Origin: Cylindrodendrum hubeiense
Taxonomy: Eukaryota; Ascomycota; Sordariomycetes; Hypocreales; Nectriaceae
Assembly (NCBI GenBank): GCA_014621425.1
Contig: JAANBB010000140.1
Span: 22,070 to 86,069 of the forward strand
Direction: 5' to 3'
Length of the DNA stretch: 64,000 nucleotides
Positions 32,571 to 44,981 of this stretch are shown here, one piece after another; position 1 is the first letter of the stretch; each line of letters starts with the position of its first letter. The position numbers and the translations under genes are program-made. Under the pieces are notes generated by a model. It had not been told where the DNA came from, did not search any database, and saw only the letters and a list, made by a program, of their open reading frames with translations.

Positions 32571-35115
32571 ATGTCGGCATCCAATGCGGGTGAGAGCAAT
32601 AGCTCCGATCTCGTGGACCTAACCAGCAATATCGGCACCTGGGTTGGGGCCACTATCGGGATTATCGCGCTTGTCGGAGTGATTGCTCCATTCCTCGCCA
32701 TACAAGCCTCGCTCAGCGACAACAACCGGGCTATGAACGCTGTTCAAGATCTGCCGCAAAAGTACGTGACACGCGGGTATCGTCTAACCAAAGGCCTGCG
32801 TGTCCTGCGCCGGATTCGTGTACCCGACCTCTCGCCTGGCTACATCACCAATGCGCCAGATACCACGAGGTTAGTGCCGTTGCGTGCTGCACTGGGTCGC
32901 TGGGTGTTGCGGCCTCGCGATTATCTTCCGTGGAACACTGGCTGGGCAAAGCTCGCTGAGGTCATCGAAGCGTATGAGGTACGCGATGCAGCGAGCAATA
33001 GCCCGGTGGAGCTTGGTGTTAAAGGAGGTGGAACACTTGAGGTCGTGAACAGCCGAACAGCTTTGGTTGTCAATAAGCATTGGATCCTACTGCTTGGTTT
33101 GCTAGGGCGATACGGAAAGCGTAGGGATAAGGGCGTACTGCAAAGGACGGGGATCAGGCGAGACTTTGAGGGCGAGCGCGCTTCAATTCGACACTTCGAA
33201 CTACAGACAGAGGAGAAAAAGAAGGAAAAGAAGGTGATGCGGGAGTCGACCGCGTTTGAATGGGTACGGAAGAAGAAAGACTCGCGCCCTTGGTCTCCTA
33301 CTTATCATGGCTCGCGTTCATCTGACACTAGTTCCGACGAAAGCAGTTTTGACGAATCTGACAGCGAGGTTATTTCGTTGCGACGCAGCGCTTATGGTGA
33401 GTGGACATTGGACAAGAAGGTGCAGTCAAAGATTCATGGAGCCACGGGCACTATGCAAGACCTAGGACGACACAAGGGCTCTTGGAGCTATCTCACGTCC
33501 ATTTCGTTTGTCCCTCACACTGCTCGAGAGACTTTTGCCCCAGGGACATTGGAGAGAGTTGATAAAGCCTCTATACAGACTCTATTCTGGCTCGCCAATG
33601 GTTTCCTCCCATGTGGCCGTACAACAGAGGGCAGGCAAACTGTAATATCGATGGAGAGTCCTGCTGGGGAAATTGAGGCGTCAGATCAACTCTTCCGAGA
33701 CCATGATTCCCCAGAGAACTTACCTGCATTTTCTCTTCAGGAATCGCTCGACATCCCCATGTCTATGGGCAACGCTATGAAGTGTCTGGGAATTCCGGAA
33801 CCAAAAGTTTTGCAGTTTCTTCCAATTCACACATCGAGTTCGCCCCCACATCAACGGGGCGATAATGAACCGGGCACGAGTGACGGAAAACGTTTGGATA
33901 GAAATCAGGAGGATCATAGTGCGTCGGGCGATGAGAAAGACACGCCGCGGATAAGGTCGACAACTTTGAGGATTCGAGGTCCGTGGGTACATTATTCCAA
34001 GTATGTTGGAGAGGCCAGCTGGGTGTTCCTCAGGAAGGACCTCGAACGACCACTTGCCGTCTTGCTTGGTCTCGATTGGGACGATTGGGGATTTCTGATA
34101 CAGAAAGATCAGTTCTGGATTTCGATATTGAAGAACGCAACCGCCATCCTGAAGCAGGATACCGTACGCGAACCAGCTTTTGCCGGCTCTCTTGGGCTGA
34201 CATCTCAAATGAAAGCGTTCAGATGGATAGTCCGAAGTAAATTTCACCCTCAGAAACTTGCTGACTATATGAACTTGGACCAATTTCTGTCGACCTCAGT
34301 TCAGGAGTCCGAGGTTTTACCCCTTCGCTTGGCACTTGGAACTCTATTCATCATGGATGCTTCATTCAGGGGGGCGATTGAGAAGGTCTGCGAGCGACTG
34401 AGCAAAAATACTGAAGATCATAGTGATGACCGCCCGGAATCTGAGAAGCTGGCTGAAGAAAAGGAGTTGCTAGAGGATCTGGAAAATATCGAGAAAGATT
34501 ACTGGAAGAAAATAGCTCCCAGGTCGGAAGAGAAGGACGCAGATTCCGATGCCTCCGTTTCCAATGATGACGAGGCGGAGGTGACTGAAGAAACGTGGAC
34601 GCGATTTTCTCTCCGACATCTGGATATTGCTACACTTGAATTGTTCCGAATCGAATATGAACTTGATGCGGTAAGCCAGGTAATAACCCTCGAGGTGAGA
34701 ATGCACGTTCGCTAATATCCTATCACAGGATCCAACGGGGGTCATGATTAAGCGGTGGGTGCCCGAATGGGAACAAAATATTCTCTGGGATCACACTGCC
34801 AAGTCCCGTGCTCTCGCGGAGAGGCGAAAGGAAGATGAAGAAAAGCGCGTTGGAGTCTTGGAATATGAATACACGTCCAAGCAACTCAAGTGGTATCTGG
34901 ATGAGAAGACCAAGACCGACTCTCGGTCGTGGCACCTTAACGAGGACTTGGTCAGGGCACCTTCGAGTGAGAGGACCGTGGTCATATCGGAGAATGAGAT
35001 TGTGCTAGTTGGGCTGTGGGCAGCGAATCGAGCGGCGCTCTGGCTTAGCTCGCAAGATTCCAAGCCGCTGCTGGATTTCATTGAGGACCTTGATCCTCAT
35101 GTTTATGTTTTGTAG
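32571..35115 (+). CDS. Unknown fungal protein with one N-terminal membrane segment (828 aa)
   Basis: Two exons, 32571-34670 and 34729-35115, intron 34671-34728 (58 bp, phase 0, CTAAT-type branch). The CDS is 2487 nt, 828 aa. A hydrophobic segment near residues 21-46 (VGATIGIIALVGVIAPFLAI) is the only predicted membrane span; the rest is soluble. A Ser/Asp-rich acidic stretch (~246-264) and a Glu/Lys-rich region near 620-670 are probably disordered. The part beginning YVTRGYRLTKGLRVLRRIRVPDL and the C-terminal MIKRWVPEWEQNILW block look conserved. I recall this layout from uncharacterised proteins of Pezizomycotina but know no function. It converges on an NLR-like gene 280 bp away; whether they act together is not shown. 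Confidence 0.75.
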
Positions 35116-35393
35116 TTTTGGTGATCTGGATAGAATACCTGCGAATTGAGAGGGATCGTATAAGGGTGCGAGATCCTCCGCCATATCGTGTGGCGGATAT
35201 ACAAATTACTCAGGTGTAGCTGTGTATTTACATATAGAACAATTTGAACGTATTGTAGCAGTGAATGAAATATCTTCCTCGACGTGCTACTGAAAAAAAA
35301 GGGGTTCGGTCCTCTGCCATTTCTCGCTACTCACCCTATCACATCTAGTATCGGTCATCTTTGCACTATTCATCCAAACTTTTCCGCACCTGG

Positions 35394-38187
35394 TCAGTTT
35401 GACACACTCTGCCTGAACTCCTTCGCGTCATAGCCCAAGAGTAAATCCTCAATACCATATTCATCCACACACTCTGTGTCTATCATATATCGATGAATCG
35501 ACTCCATGTTTTCCAAATGACGTAGAATGTAGAGAGGACTACTTCCACTTAGATCAGTAAAGTACGACAGGTTTCCACCGTCATCCCATTCATTGTTGTT
35601 TATTTCGCCCAGACCATTTGGGTCGACACGCGACTCTAGCAAAAGTCTGACGGCTACAATATCATGCTTCGCAACAGCTATTTGCAATGGTGTGACTTGG
35701 CACGATCTGGGCTGAGGATTTGCCCCACGTTGAAGAAGTTTCTTGAAGAGGCATCCAAAGCGAGAGCATTGCCCAGTTATACGTTCGCAACTGACGTGAT
35801 TACCAACGTATAGATGTACTAGCCTGGTGTAATTGACTCTGTGGCTGAATCGGTTGAGTAGAAACCGGAAAGCATCGTCCTCTCCAGAAGGATGGCATGC
35901 AAAAAGCTCGAAAATGGTCCCTCTGAATGTCCAGTTGAACCTTTTTTCCGACCATTGAGACCAAGGAAACATGGAAATCGAAAGGGTAGCTTCTGTTAAT
36001 GTTTCGTCGATACGTCGGCAATACTCTTCCGCCAGCGAAAACATCCCACTGTGGAGCATGCTAATCAGCATTGCGATCTGAGAATCTCCATCAAATGCTG
36101 TCCAATCGATTTCAGAGAATATGCTGAGCACGTCGTCAAACTCAAATAACTCTAAGGCATCCATAGGTTCTTCGAAAAATGTATTCAACGTGTCAACCAG
36201 TGCCTCGTAGTGGGGTTTTGAATAATCTAAGAGCTCTAGTGCAAGCTCATATCGAAAAGATTTCGGTTGAGTATACAGTGCCTTAACTGCGGATATTTGA
36301 CAATATTCTTTGATATCTATTCGCGGGTTTCCAGTTTCAACAACCTTGTCATTCTTTTCGGGGTCAAGTGCGTGGTGAAAAATGACGTCACTGATGTCTT
36401 CGAATGACCTTTCTGGACTTATTCTGAAGTACAATGCAGATAGACTTGTGGTTCGGTCTGAGTCGAGAAATTCACGAACGGTGTAATGGGCAAGAGTCAC
36501 ACCAGTCTGCAACTCGCCATTCACGTCTGTCTCAAAGTATGAGAGCAGGCAACCGCAGCTCTCCTTCAAGGTATTTATATCGATGAAGTGGCAGCCCTCA
36601 TTGTAGTTTAAGTTAGACTGGCCCGTAGAGAAAACGTAGGAATCCAGAAGTATGGGAGCAGCAAAGGGTTTTGTGTAACGCTTACCCCATAGAAGATTGT
36701 GGAAGCAAAGCCAATGCAGAGCATGTCGAACCAACTCCCTATCCTCTATGTCAATGAGCGAGAAGATTCTTTCATAGCTTTCATCCAACCCTTTTGGAAG
36801 GCTGCGGAGCGAGGCTCTGATTTTGTCCACGTGTCGAAGTCGCCTCAAGATGTCCAGCTGGCATACAGCCCACCGAAACATTCCTTTAGCTCCCTTAGAG
36901 AGGGACTCGTCGACTTCGTACCGGAGCTGTCGTGGCCATGCTTGAAATCGCGGCTCGGCTCGTATCCGACTACTGATATACAACTTAATATCCGCTTCGA
37001 CTAGCGGGTTGGACATCGATATTGGGTCGGATATTTTGGTCATTGTCCGCTCGATATCTGTTTCTTTGCGGCTTGTAACTAGGAGTTGGATCTTCTTGAA
37101 CCGATCATCTGTCACAAGATCTTCGATTACTTGGAGCAGGTTTTCTCGATGTTGGCTTTCATCGACTGCATCAATGATGATAAAGACGCTGCCCAGGTCT
37201 GCTAGTACGAGATGGAGAATATCAAGTAGCTCAGACAAGCTGGGCTCCCTGCCGCGTTGAAATGACGTGTATGCTGGCTCAGGAACGCTTTTCGTCAGTC
37301 GACATAACTGGCCAATAAGCCATCGAAGGAACGGAGACCCTTCGTCCTGGTTGTGTCCATGGTAGCAATAATAATAGACGTAATCGGATTTCGGGCCGCT
37401 CTCGTTTTCACACATGAGATGAACTTGTTGGATCAGAAAAGAAGCGAGCACGGTCTTCCCAGCACCCGGGATTCCATGGATCCAAACACAGCGTGTTTCT
37501 AGGTTGACCCAATCGATCCATTCCCTAGAGCGAAGAACCCAAGCGCCAGTTTCGTTCTCGTAAAGGGCATATGCGGCATTATGCATCGGTGATGGATTAG
37601 TATGCTCAACCCACGTGCAGAATTCTCGACCATTTGATTCAAACAAGGTCTTTTTAATCGACTTTACATCCTGGCTGATCCCATGTTAGTTCACGGCCTT
37701 TGGAAGCGACATCGGCATATTTGTCATCTACTCACAGCAAAGAGCCTCCCATTGCCATGCTGATAGTCGATTTGAACCGCATTAGATCATCGAGCAGTTT
37801 TTGAGCCCTCTCTGCTTTCAGTGGCCATGCCAGGACATCTAGTGCCGATAGCAACTTTCTTCTCTTCGTGCCCTTACCATCCAAAGGAGGTGTTGTTGGG
37901 GCTGGCAGCAATGCGCTCAGAGATTCAATTGCTTTCTTGCATCCTTGGACAGGTCCATCCGCGTCTTCAAGATGTGAAAGGATTGAAGCGTCTTCTGCAT
38001 CATCTCTTTTCAAGAACTGTAACCCTTCTAGTACGATCTCTAGGGACTTGATTTCCACAAAAATGATGCGGAGCTCTCTGGGATAATCTCTGGTGCTATC
38101 CATGTACGACTTGCATACTTGGGCGATTCGAATGGCTACCTGGATGATAGCGAAAATATCCGTGGATAATGACAAGGGTTCCATCAT
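35394..38187 (-). CDS. NLR-like protein: helical fungal STAND N-domain, NACHT, ankyrin-like C-terminus (910 aa)
   Basis: Two exons, 37736-38187 and 35394-37674, intron 37675-37735 (61 bp, GTGAGT donor). The CDS is 2733 nt, 910 aa. I start at ATG 38187 (MMEPLSLSTDIFAIIQ), because the open frame above it has no family similarity and this start gives the usual N-terminus of the helical domain found on fungal STAND proteins (HeLo-like/'Fungal_N' group; exact class unsure). NACHT follows: Walker A GIPGAGKT at ~218-225 and Walker B-type VFIIIDAVDES near 314-324. The middle carries a winged-helix and helical linker (GLDESYERIFSLI; TLAHYTVREFLDSD). The C-terminus has at least two ankyrin-like units (VTPLQIAVAKHDIVAVRLLL) and ends without a long array. 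Likely a cell-death or self/non-self switch protein in the cytosol. Confidence 0.88.
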
Positions 38188-40641
38188 GAAATACTGCCAC
38201 CGGCCAACGACCGAAGTGGGAGCTTGACAATGGTTGAAGGTTTGTAGGAAGGTAAGCTGCTTGCCTGACGCTTGTTTGGAAAAGTGTTGAGTGCAGCCGT
38301 AAATGATCCGTGCGCAGTATGGGAGGCACCAGGCTGTGCAAAACAAATATGAGTCTGCCTCGAGTATCTGCTGGGGACGGAGTAACGCCACGGTCAGGAA
38401 GCCCAGTGACAAGAGGCGCCCTTTTACTGGTTCAATTCCTTTTCAGCGCTATCGCCTTGTAAATCCAGCACGAAGAGAACCCCGCACGATTCCCTGTTCC
38501 CTGCGGCCTAGGCTCATGAACTTTATGCCAGGTGGACGAGAGATGTTAGAGGATGTAAGAGAGGCTCGACAAAATGCCTGCTTAGGCTTAGTCAAGGCAG
38601 AATCGCCGCCGTGAGGCTAATCAGGCGATGATGCCCTCTGCAACATAGCCCCAAATACAACCTACTCGATTTCTTTTCTATTGACTATAAATCACCGACT
38701 CTTATCCATTCCACAAATATACCTTTCTGCTACTGATTCGTCTGATCATCTTGAAAGGAGCTAAGTAATGAATAATTTTCCCCTCGTGCATTTGAGCCAC
38801 GACTTGATTGCAGGTTAGATCAAGTCATGAAGCCTGCAAACGTGATTAATTAATGCCGTTCTTGAACTTGACAATAGTTTAATGCACCATATTTCTTCCG
38901 TATTGTAGACAACCGAAAAAGCCTCAAAAGAATTGTTTAATAAATTTCTCGCAGCATAAGCTTCACCCCACGGCTCCTGCCGAATTAATTAATTAAATGT
39001 TCGAAATGCTATATTATCAACACCCCGAATAGTAAGCTGTAATAAAAAATGTAACATATGAAAGTGATCAGGTATGTGTGGGGGATTTCGGTTTAATGAC
39101 CATACGCTTGGAGATCCAGTGCATGGAGTCCCGCTTTGATCCTAGTGGCCTGCCTCTTGACGCACTGTGAGAGCTGTGGTTTGATTCCATGTTCGGATTT
39201 TAATACGATGATGCTAAAACATGTTATGAATATCTAGTCAATAGTAACGAGCGGTAGAGGATCTCAGTGTTGTAGGGTAGGGTATGTGTGGATTCAGAAG
39301 TGGATCAATGTCGAAGGCTCAGGCCATTTAGGTGAGAAATTTCAACATCCATGTGTTGTGCCATGTTAATTGAGTAATGCCACTGATTCATCGCTTCAAT
39401 GAAATATGTGAAGGTGACGTAGGACGGGATGATAACCGCATGGCTAAGCTAGCTTCATCCAGGGACCAGAAGCGCCTTCTTGACTTCACGTGGGGCCCAG
39501 CGAACAAAGCTCGTGGAGAAAGTCATTCAAAATCGAGCCACCCGACGTGCCGACTGATTATTTTGAGACAGCGAGATCGGAGCCGGTTTTCGCAGCGCCC
39601 CTCTAGCTTCCCCATACCCGAGTTCCATGATCTGCCGATGTGTCATCTAGCTGCCAGATTTGGCTGCCATGAGGCGAGTCGGCCGCTCCGTTGCCTCTCC
39701 GGTTGTGGATCCGCTTACACACGGGGCCCGGGGATCCCAACTCGTACCGCGGCCACGGGCCAGCCCGGCGTGGAAAATTAGGTAAAAAGGACCGATTTTT
39801 AGGTTATAGAATCCACCAGATGTTCCACTGAACAAAAGTCGGCCTGTCTGCGCGCGAGAGACGAGTGTTGTTCGCTGCTGGAGATTCAAATCTGGCAGAG
39901 CGAGACGCTGTCAGTCGCGGCGTTGTGCATTGCCAGTTCACCTTGATGTGCTTGTCGACATGTGTTAGCGAAAAGTCTGTTTGGCAAACGAAGCACGGAG
40001 CGGAGAAGCCGGGTGTGGCCAAACGGGACCCGCTTAAAATCCCGGCGACAAATTTTTCTAGAATCATGGTGGAACACGCCAAGATCCACCCGGCCGTGCT
40101 AGCTTCCACCCCCACTATGGGTTCATGTTCTCACTGACTCGAATTACGTCTGCTGTGATTGGTTTCTGTTTGCCATCTCTCATGCGGTCCCGGCAACTTC
40201 AGATTTTCAGCAAAGCCGGTCTTGACGTCTGACGCTGCCTAATGCCTCGCTTCTAGGCCTGGCGATCAACGAAGCCGTCTCATGATCAGGCTTGAAGGAT
40301 CATCACAGAACATGGGGATTATACTATGAACATTTACCTAAAAAGACACCTTCCTTTTTGTATTTTCCCCTCATCTCGAGGAAGGGATCTTGGGGCGTTG
40401 GCGATATCTAGCTAGCTCCGGGGCCCCAGAGGAAATGGTGGGTAATGCGCATGGGGCCACACCGTTGGGTCTGTATAAAGAGGTTGCTAAGCACCTCCGA
40501 AACAGGAGAGTCAAATTCTCACTACTGACTTTGGGAACTCAATTTCCTACATATGATACCCAACCCCCAATCCTTCATCCTCTTTCTCTAAGCCATTCAC
40601 CCTTTGATACACACACCCATCGGTCCCACGAGCCTTGAGCC
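38188..40641. other. Intergenic 2.4 kb between NLR and amino-acid permease
   Basis: No gene is supported. Frames at 39377-39781 (+) and 39804-40115 (-) have no family features. AT-rich near 38750-39080 (AATTAATTAATT). TATAAAG at 40474-40480 is a likely TATA box for the permease (168 bp upstream of its start), followed by pyrimidine-rich sequence near the start. Confidence 0.45.
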
Positions 40642-42101
40642 ATGGCTACGATCACAGAGAAAACCCCCGAGATGCACGACAAGAAGCGAGCCGACCCTGG
40701 ACAAATGTTCACCAGGCCCACCAACGACGACGAAGAAATCGCTGGCGAGATCTCCGAGTGGGAGAAGAAGAAGACCCTCGCCGGCAATGCCAAGTTCCAC
40801 CGTCTCGGCTGGAAACGCCTCACCATCATCCTCATCGTCGAGGCTGTCGCCCTCGGTGCCCTGTCACTTCCCGCCTGTTTCGCTACCCTGGGCATGGTTC
40901 CCGGTGTCCTCTGCTGTGTCTTTTTCGGACTTGTTGCCATCTTTGCGGGACACAACGTCGGTGAACTCAAAGTCAAGTACCCTGAGGTTCAAAATTATGC
41001 CGATGCTGGACGCCTGATGTTTGGACGCGCTGGATACGAATTCGTCGGCGGAATCTTCCTTCTAGAACTCATCTTCATCTCCGGATCCCACTGCTTGACC
41101 GGAACCATTGCCTTCCAGGATTTGACCAACAATGGCGCATGCGGCTTAGTGTTCGGAGTCGTCTCTGCCATCATTCTCTTCGCCGTATCGGTGCCTCCAT
41201 CATTCACTGAGATGGCCATCCTTGGATACATCGATTTCGCTTCCATTCTTATCGCTATTGGTATCACGATCATCGCCACCGGAATTCAAGCCTCCGACTC
41301 CGTAGGTGGCCTGAGCTCCGTTGACTGGTCTGCATGGCCCGCAGATGATGTGACTGCTCACCAGGTCTTCGTGGCGGTTGTGAATATCATCCTGGCTTAT
41401 ACTTTCACTCTGTGCCAGTTCTCTTTCATGGATGAGATGCACACCCCGATGCAGTACCCCAAGGCTGTTTGGGCTACCGGAATTGTTGAAATCTTCATCT
41501 ACACTTTGACCGGTGCTCTCGTCTATGCTTTCGTTGGCAAGGACGTTCAGTCACCTGCTCTTCTTTCTGGCGGACCCATGATTAGCAAGATTGCATTCGG
41601 TGTTGCTCTCCCGGTCATCTTCATTAGTGGTGCCGTCATCACCCAATGCGCAGCACGATTGATCCACGGACGAATCTACGAAAACCGCGTTGAGCGCTAT
41701 GTCAACACCACCAAGGGCTGGATTACTTGGCTTGCGACAGTATTTGTCATTGTTCTTATCGGCTGGATCATTGCCGAGGCTATTCCTTTCTTCAGCAACT
41801 TGGTGGCACTGATCTCGAGTCTCTTCAACTCCGGATTCGCGCTGTACTTGCCTTCTCTCATGTGGTTTGTCCTCCTTCGAGAAGGTCCGTGGAATACTCG
41901 AGAGAATTTGATCAAGGGTGCCATAAACGGATTCATGTTTCTTGCTGGTATGGTCGTGCTTGTTGGTGGAACCTGGGCATCAGTCAAGAGTATCGTAAGT
42001 CGAGCCAACCCCATCATGACGAAGAATTTCCTGCTAATTGTTTCACACAGGTTGATGATTATAACGCTGGAAATGTTGGAAGTTCTTTCTCTTGCTCATA
42101 A
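40642..42101 (+). CDS. Neutral amino-acid permease, Mtr-like AAAP family (467 aa)
   Basis: Exon 1 40642-41994, intron 41995-42050 (56 bp, GTAAGT..CACAG), exon 2 42051-42101 (17 codons). The CDS is 1404 nt, 467 aa. Without splicing the frame runs on into unrelated sequence; the spliced end VDDYNAGNVGSSFSCS is the typical C-terminus of this family. The N-terminal ~55 residues are hydrophilic. About 11 hydrophobic segments follow, starting at TIILIVEAVALGALSLPACF with the conserved AAAP signature LSLP, and including QVFVAVVNIILAYTFTLCQF and EMHTPMQYPKA. The family imports neutral aliphatic and aromatic amino acids by H+ symport at the plasma membrane; Neurospora mtr is the prototype. Codons are strongly biased to C-ending forms in exon 1, suggesting high expression. 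Confidence 0.92.
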
Positions 42102-42855
42102 TAGCAGGGCTAAAATTAATCTAATGCAATTTATCGTTCTATTTTACCTCAAAGTTGCCCTTCTCTCATGTTGATTTAACCCATCTACTACAACTGTTTA
42201 TTTTGAAAACCCTACAGAGACATAGTACAAGCAAGTTTGAGTAGCAAGTTCCAGCATAAAGTAGGCGTAGATGTAGCTGTCGTGTAGTGACATAAGAAGA
42301 TGAACTAGTACTACCAGTTAATATTAAGCGGAGGTTCTACCAGCTTTCTGTTCAGTTTAACGGGCGGTGGTGAACTGGTAGGTAAAATGCTGGTTTCTTA
42401 TTTTCATGTTACGCTTTGAGTTTCATTACATCTATTTAGTGTACTACGGGGCTGGGCTTGTAGGACAGATGTCTATTCATCACGTCTCGACCGTTTACTA
42501 TATATATATGTTTGTTATTACAAATACTCAATACAGTAATATTTTGACATATATCCTGTAAGATCTAAGCTTCAGGCTTCTTGATAAGTTTCACCGAAAA
42601 TAGTGACATGAGTATGAATGAAGAAATATTTAGGAAGTCTCAAGGAGGTGGAACAGTGGGGGTTACACAGTCTTCTCGGATGAGTTACCAATGAAGCAAG
42701 CCCACTAGGGTGAGTCAAAACGCGGCCACCGGTCTGTCTGGAGGCATTAGATTCAGCCATTGCCATAATATCCTCATACATCCACAGAACTGGTGTATGC
42801 TACCAAAGACGCCCCGAATTGACCCGCCTTTCTCAAATCCTCGATTAAGTGTGTC
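42102..42855. other. Convergent 3' region between amino-acid permease and MFS pseudogene
   Basis: About 750 bp, AT-rich, with a short (TA)n run near 42500. No gene seen. Confidence 0.45.
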
Positions 42856-44402
42856 TCAGATCTTTGTAAGTGGGTTGGAACCCGCCAGCACCCTCCGCAC
42901 GACCAGAAACGTCAGTAAGCTGGCAACCATAGTCGAGCCGCAGAAGAGCTGTAGGCCAAGGTAATCTCCGCCCTGAGAGCTGATAATAGCACCAGCAATC
43001 GGACTGCCCGTTAGTGCGCCGACGCTCTGTACCGCGAAGGAGGTTCCCGTGCGGACGCCAATCTGGCGAATGTCGCTGATTTGGGCGATCAGCGTGGGCG
43101 CGACGCCGATAAAGCCGCCTGAGGAGAAACCGAAAAGGATTGCGTAAATGATGATAGTTGTGTTAGATTTGCCCGGAACCCAGAGTCCCAGGGTTATGAC
43201 GGCCGACAACCCTGTGATCAGGATCATGACGTTGTAACGCCCAATCCGGTCGGCTGCAATACCTGGGGCGATGCGACCGATGATGCTTCATCTCAAAGTC
43301 AGTTACTACTTCAAGAGCAGGTGATAAAAGAATTTGTGCGATGAGGATGGCGTAATTACCTGACTGCATTGATTATTGGGAGCAAATATGTTGTCAAATT
43401 CTCGTCCATCCCCTGCTGTTGTGCCTGCAGGATGATGTAGTTGAACGGGAGAAACATTCCCCAGTAGAAGAAAAAGCTGGCTGCAACTGTAAGCACATAT
43501 CCAGGCTCTTTAAAGCCTTTCAGATAGTCAATAATGACTAAAGGCTTGGGCTAGGGGGGCAGCCAGCTCCTGACGACCAGCGAGGCAATGCTGAGCAAGA
43601 AGAGAAAAATGAAAGCCACGACCCGTATAGTCCAAGGGAATCCGATCAACGGGATCAACTTTATCATGAGGATTGGCAAGATGACACCCCCAAGGGATGA
43701 ACCAGAGACCATGACACCGAAGGCCGTAGAGCGCCTCTTGAAGAACCACGTCACGACTGAGTTCATGCACGCGTTGAAGACTGCGGACGAGCCAATCGCC
43801 GCGACGAGACCCTGGGCCAGAAGAAACTGGTAGTATTGCGTGGCCAGACTAGTCATCATGAGGCCAAACACGTAGGTGATGGTGCCTATGATGAGCAGCC
43901 AACGGGGTCCGTATGAGTCAAAAACTCGCCCAAAGACTATGCCGCAGAGGCCCATCGTGCATGTCTGCAGGGAGGTGATCCAGCTGACGGTGCTCTGACT
44001 GTACTCGCTCAACGGGCCTTTGGTATAATACTCCTGGAAGACGCCGATGCAGTTGATGAGCCCGAAAGTGCAGAAAAGGGCACAGAAGCCGCCGAAGACG
44101 ACCAGCCAAGCCTCAATGCCGCCATCCGGGAAGTCTGCGGGGTTGATGCCGGGCGAGGTCCCAACAGGCTGTTGAGATTTGACGTCGCTACTGTTCTCAT
44201 TGGTCTGGATGACCTTTTCTAGATCCGGAGAGTCATTGGTATCGATCTCCTGGGTTTGCGACGAGGTGTGCTCAATTGAGGGCGTCCGAGGCGACAGTGA
44301 GCTGCTGTCCTTCTCCTCACTTGCGCCGCCACGCCTCTCAGCCTCGCGCTCGCGAGGTTTTTCATCTAGCGACATCGATAACTGATATTGGCTATGCGAC
44401 AT
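42856..44402 (-). pseudogene. Monocarboxylate-type MFS transporter interrupted by an in-frame TAG
   Basis: Exon 43360-44402, intron 43286-43359 (74 bp), exon 42856-43285; 491 codons in a single consistent frame. Codon 284 (43551-43553) is TAG, between SWLPP and PKPLVIIDYLKGFKEPGY, in the middle cytosolic loop. Both sides are clearly the same family: N-terminal half with the [14 protein letters not shown]1 start and [14 protein letters not shown] loop; C-terminal half with APTLIAQISDIRQIGVRTG and GALTGSPIAGAI. No intron of normal size can remove the stop. The rest of the gene is undamaged, so the event is recent, or this is a strain-specific null, a sequencing error, or a read-through site. 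An alternative is a functional half-protein, which is unlikely for a 12-TM carrier. Substrate class by homology: monocarboxylates or related acids. Confidence 0.82.
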
Positions 44403-44981
44403 GTGAGGATCTGGCCACTTTTCTACCTCTCAGCCCCGAGAAACAGGGAAATCAGGGAAAGCTGAACAAGCAGTATGGCTGTCGGAAAGTGGGGGAGACG
44501 CTTGTCGGAAGAAGCATGGGGGGAGGTCCCGAAATGTTGGCTGGATTATTAATTCGGGGACAAGGGTGCAGGAAGGTCACAGAGTCCGAACATAGCTACG
44601 GCGAAGTGAGGGGAGATGAGCATTAGTCAACCAAGTTGTTCCGGCATGCGCCGCTAGCTAAGTGATCACGGGCGACCCATCCCCATCTAAGATGAAGAGG
44701 AAGAAAGCTCGCATAGGCTGTTGCCAGTCGGCTAGGTTAGTTTGTTTGACGCCACAGCTGATCTTCTGATGCATCCTCCCATTAAGGAAATGCCCGTTGC
44801 TCTCAATTTATCCTCTTTCTATTACCGAGGTATTCATTACATAGTTTGAGGCTGTCAACACACCCCGTAGGAGATGGTAGCAGAGGTCTTCCAAGGAAAT
44901 ACGTATTTTGCCGCCCTTCCTTTTGATAGCCCGTTCGTGCACCTTGAGCTGCATGCGACACATGCTGGGCTTCTAGTATAT
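44403..44981. other. Intergenic: promoter of MFS pseudogene and 3' flank of next gene
   Basis: Around 580 bp; no gene supported. Confidence 0.4.

Noticed and set aside
38188..38412. Longer N-terminus of the second NLR (75 residues)
   Set aside because: The extra residues have no similarity to the family, and ATG 38187 opens directly into the expected helical N-domain.
39377..40137. ORFs of 90-134 aa upstream of the amino-acid permease
   Set aside because: Atypical composition on both strands and no recognisable domain; the region is better explained as promoter and spacer.
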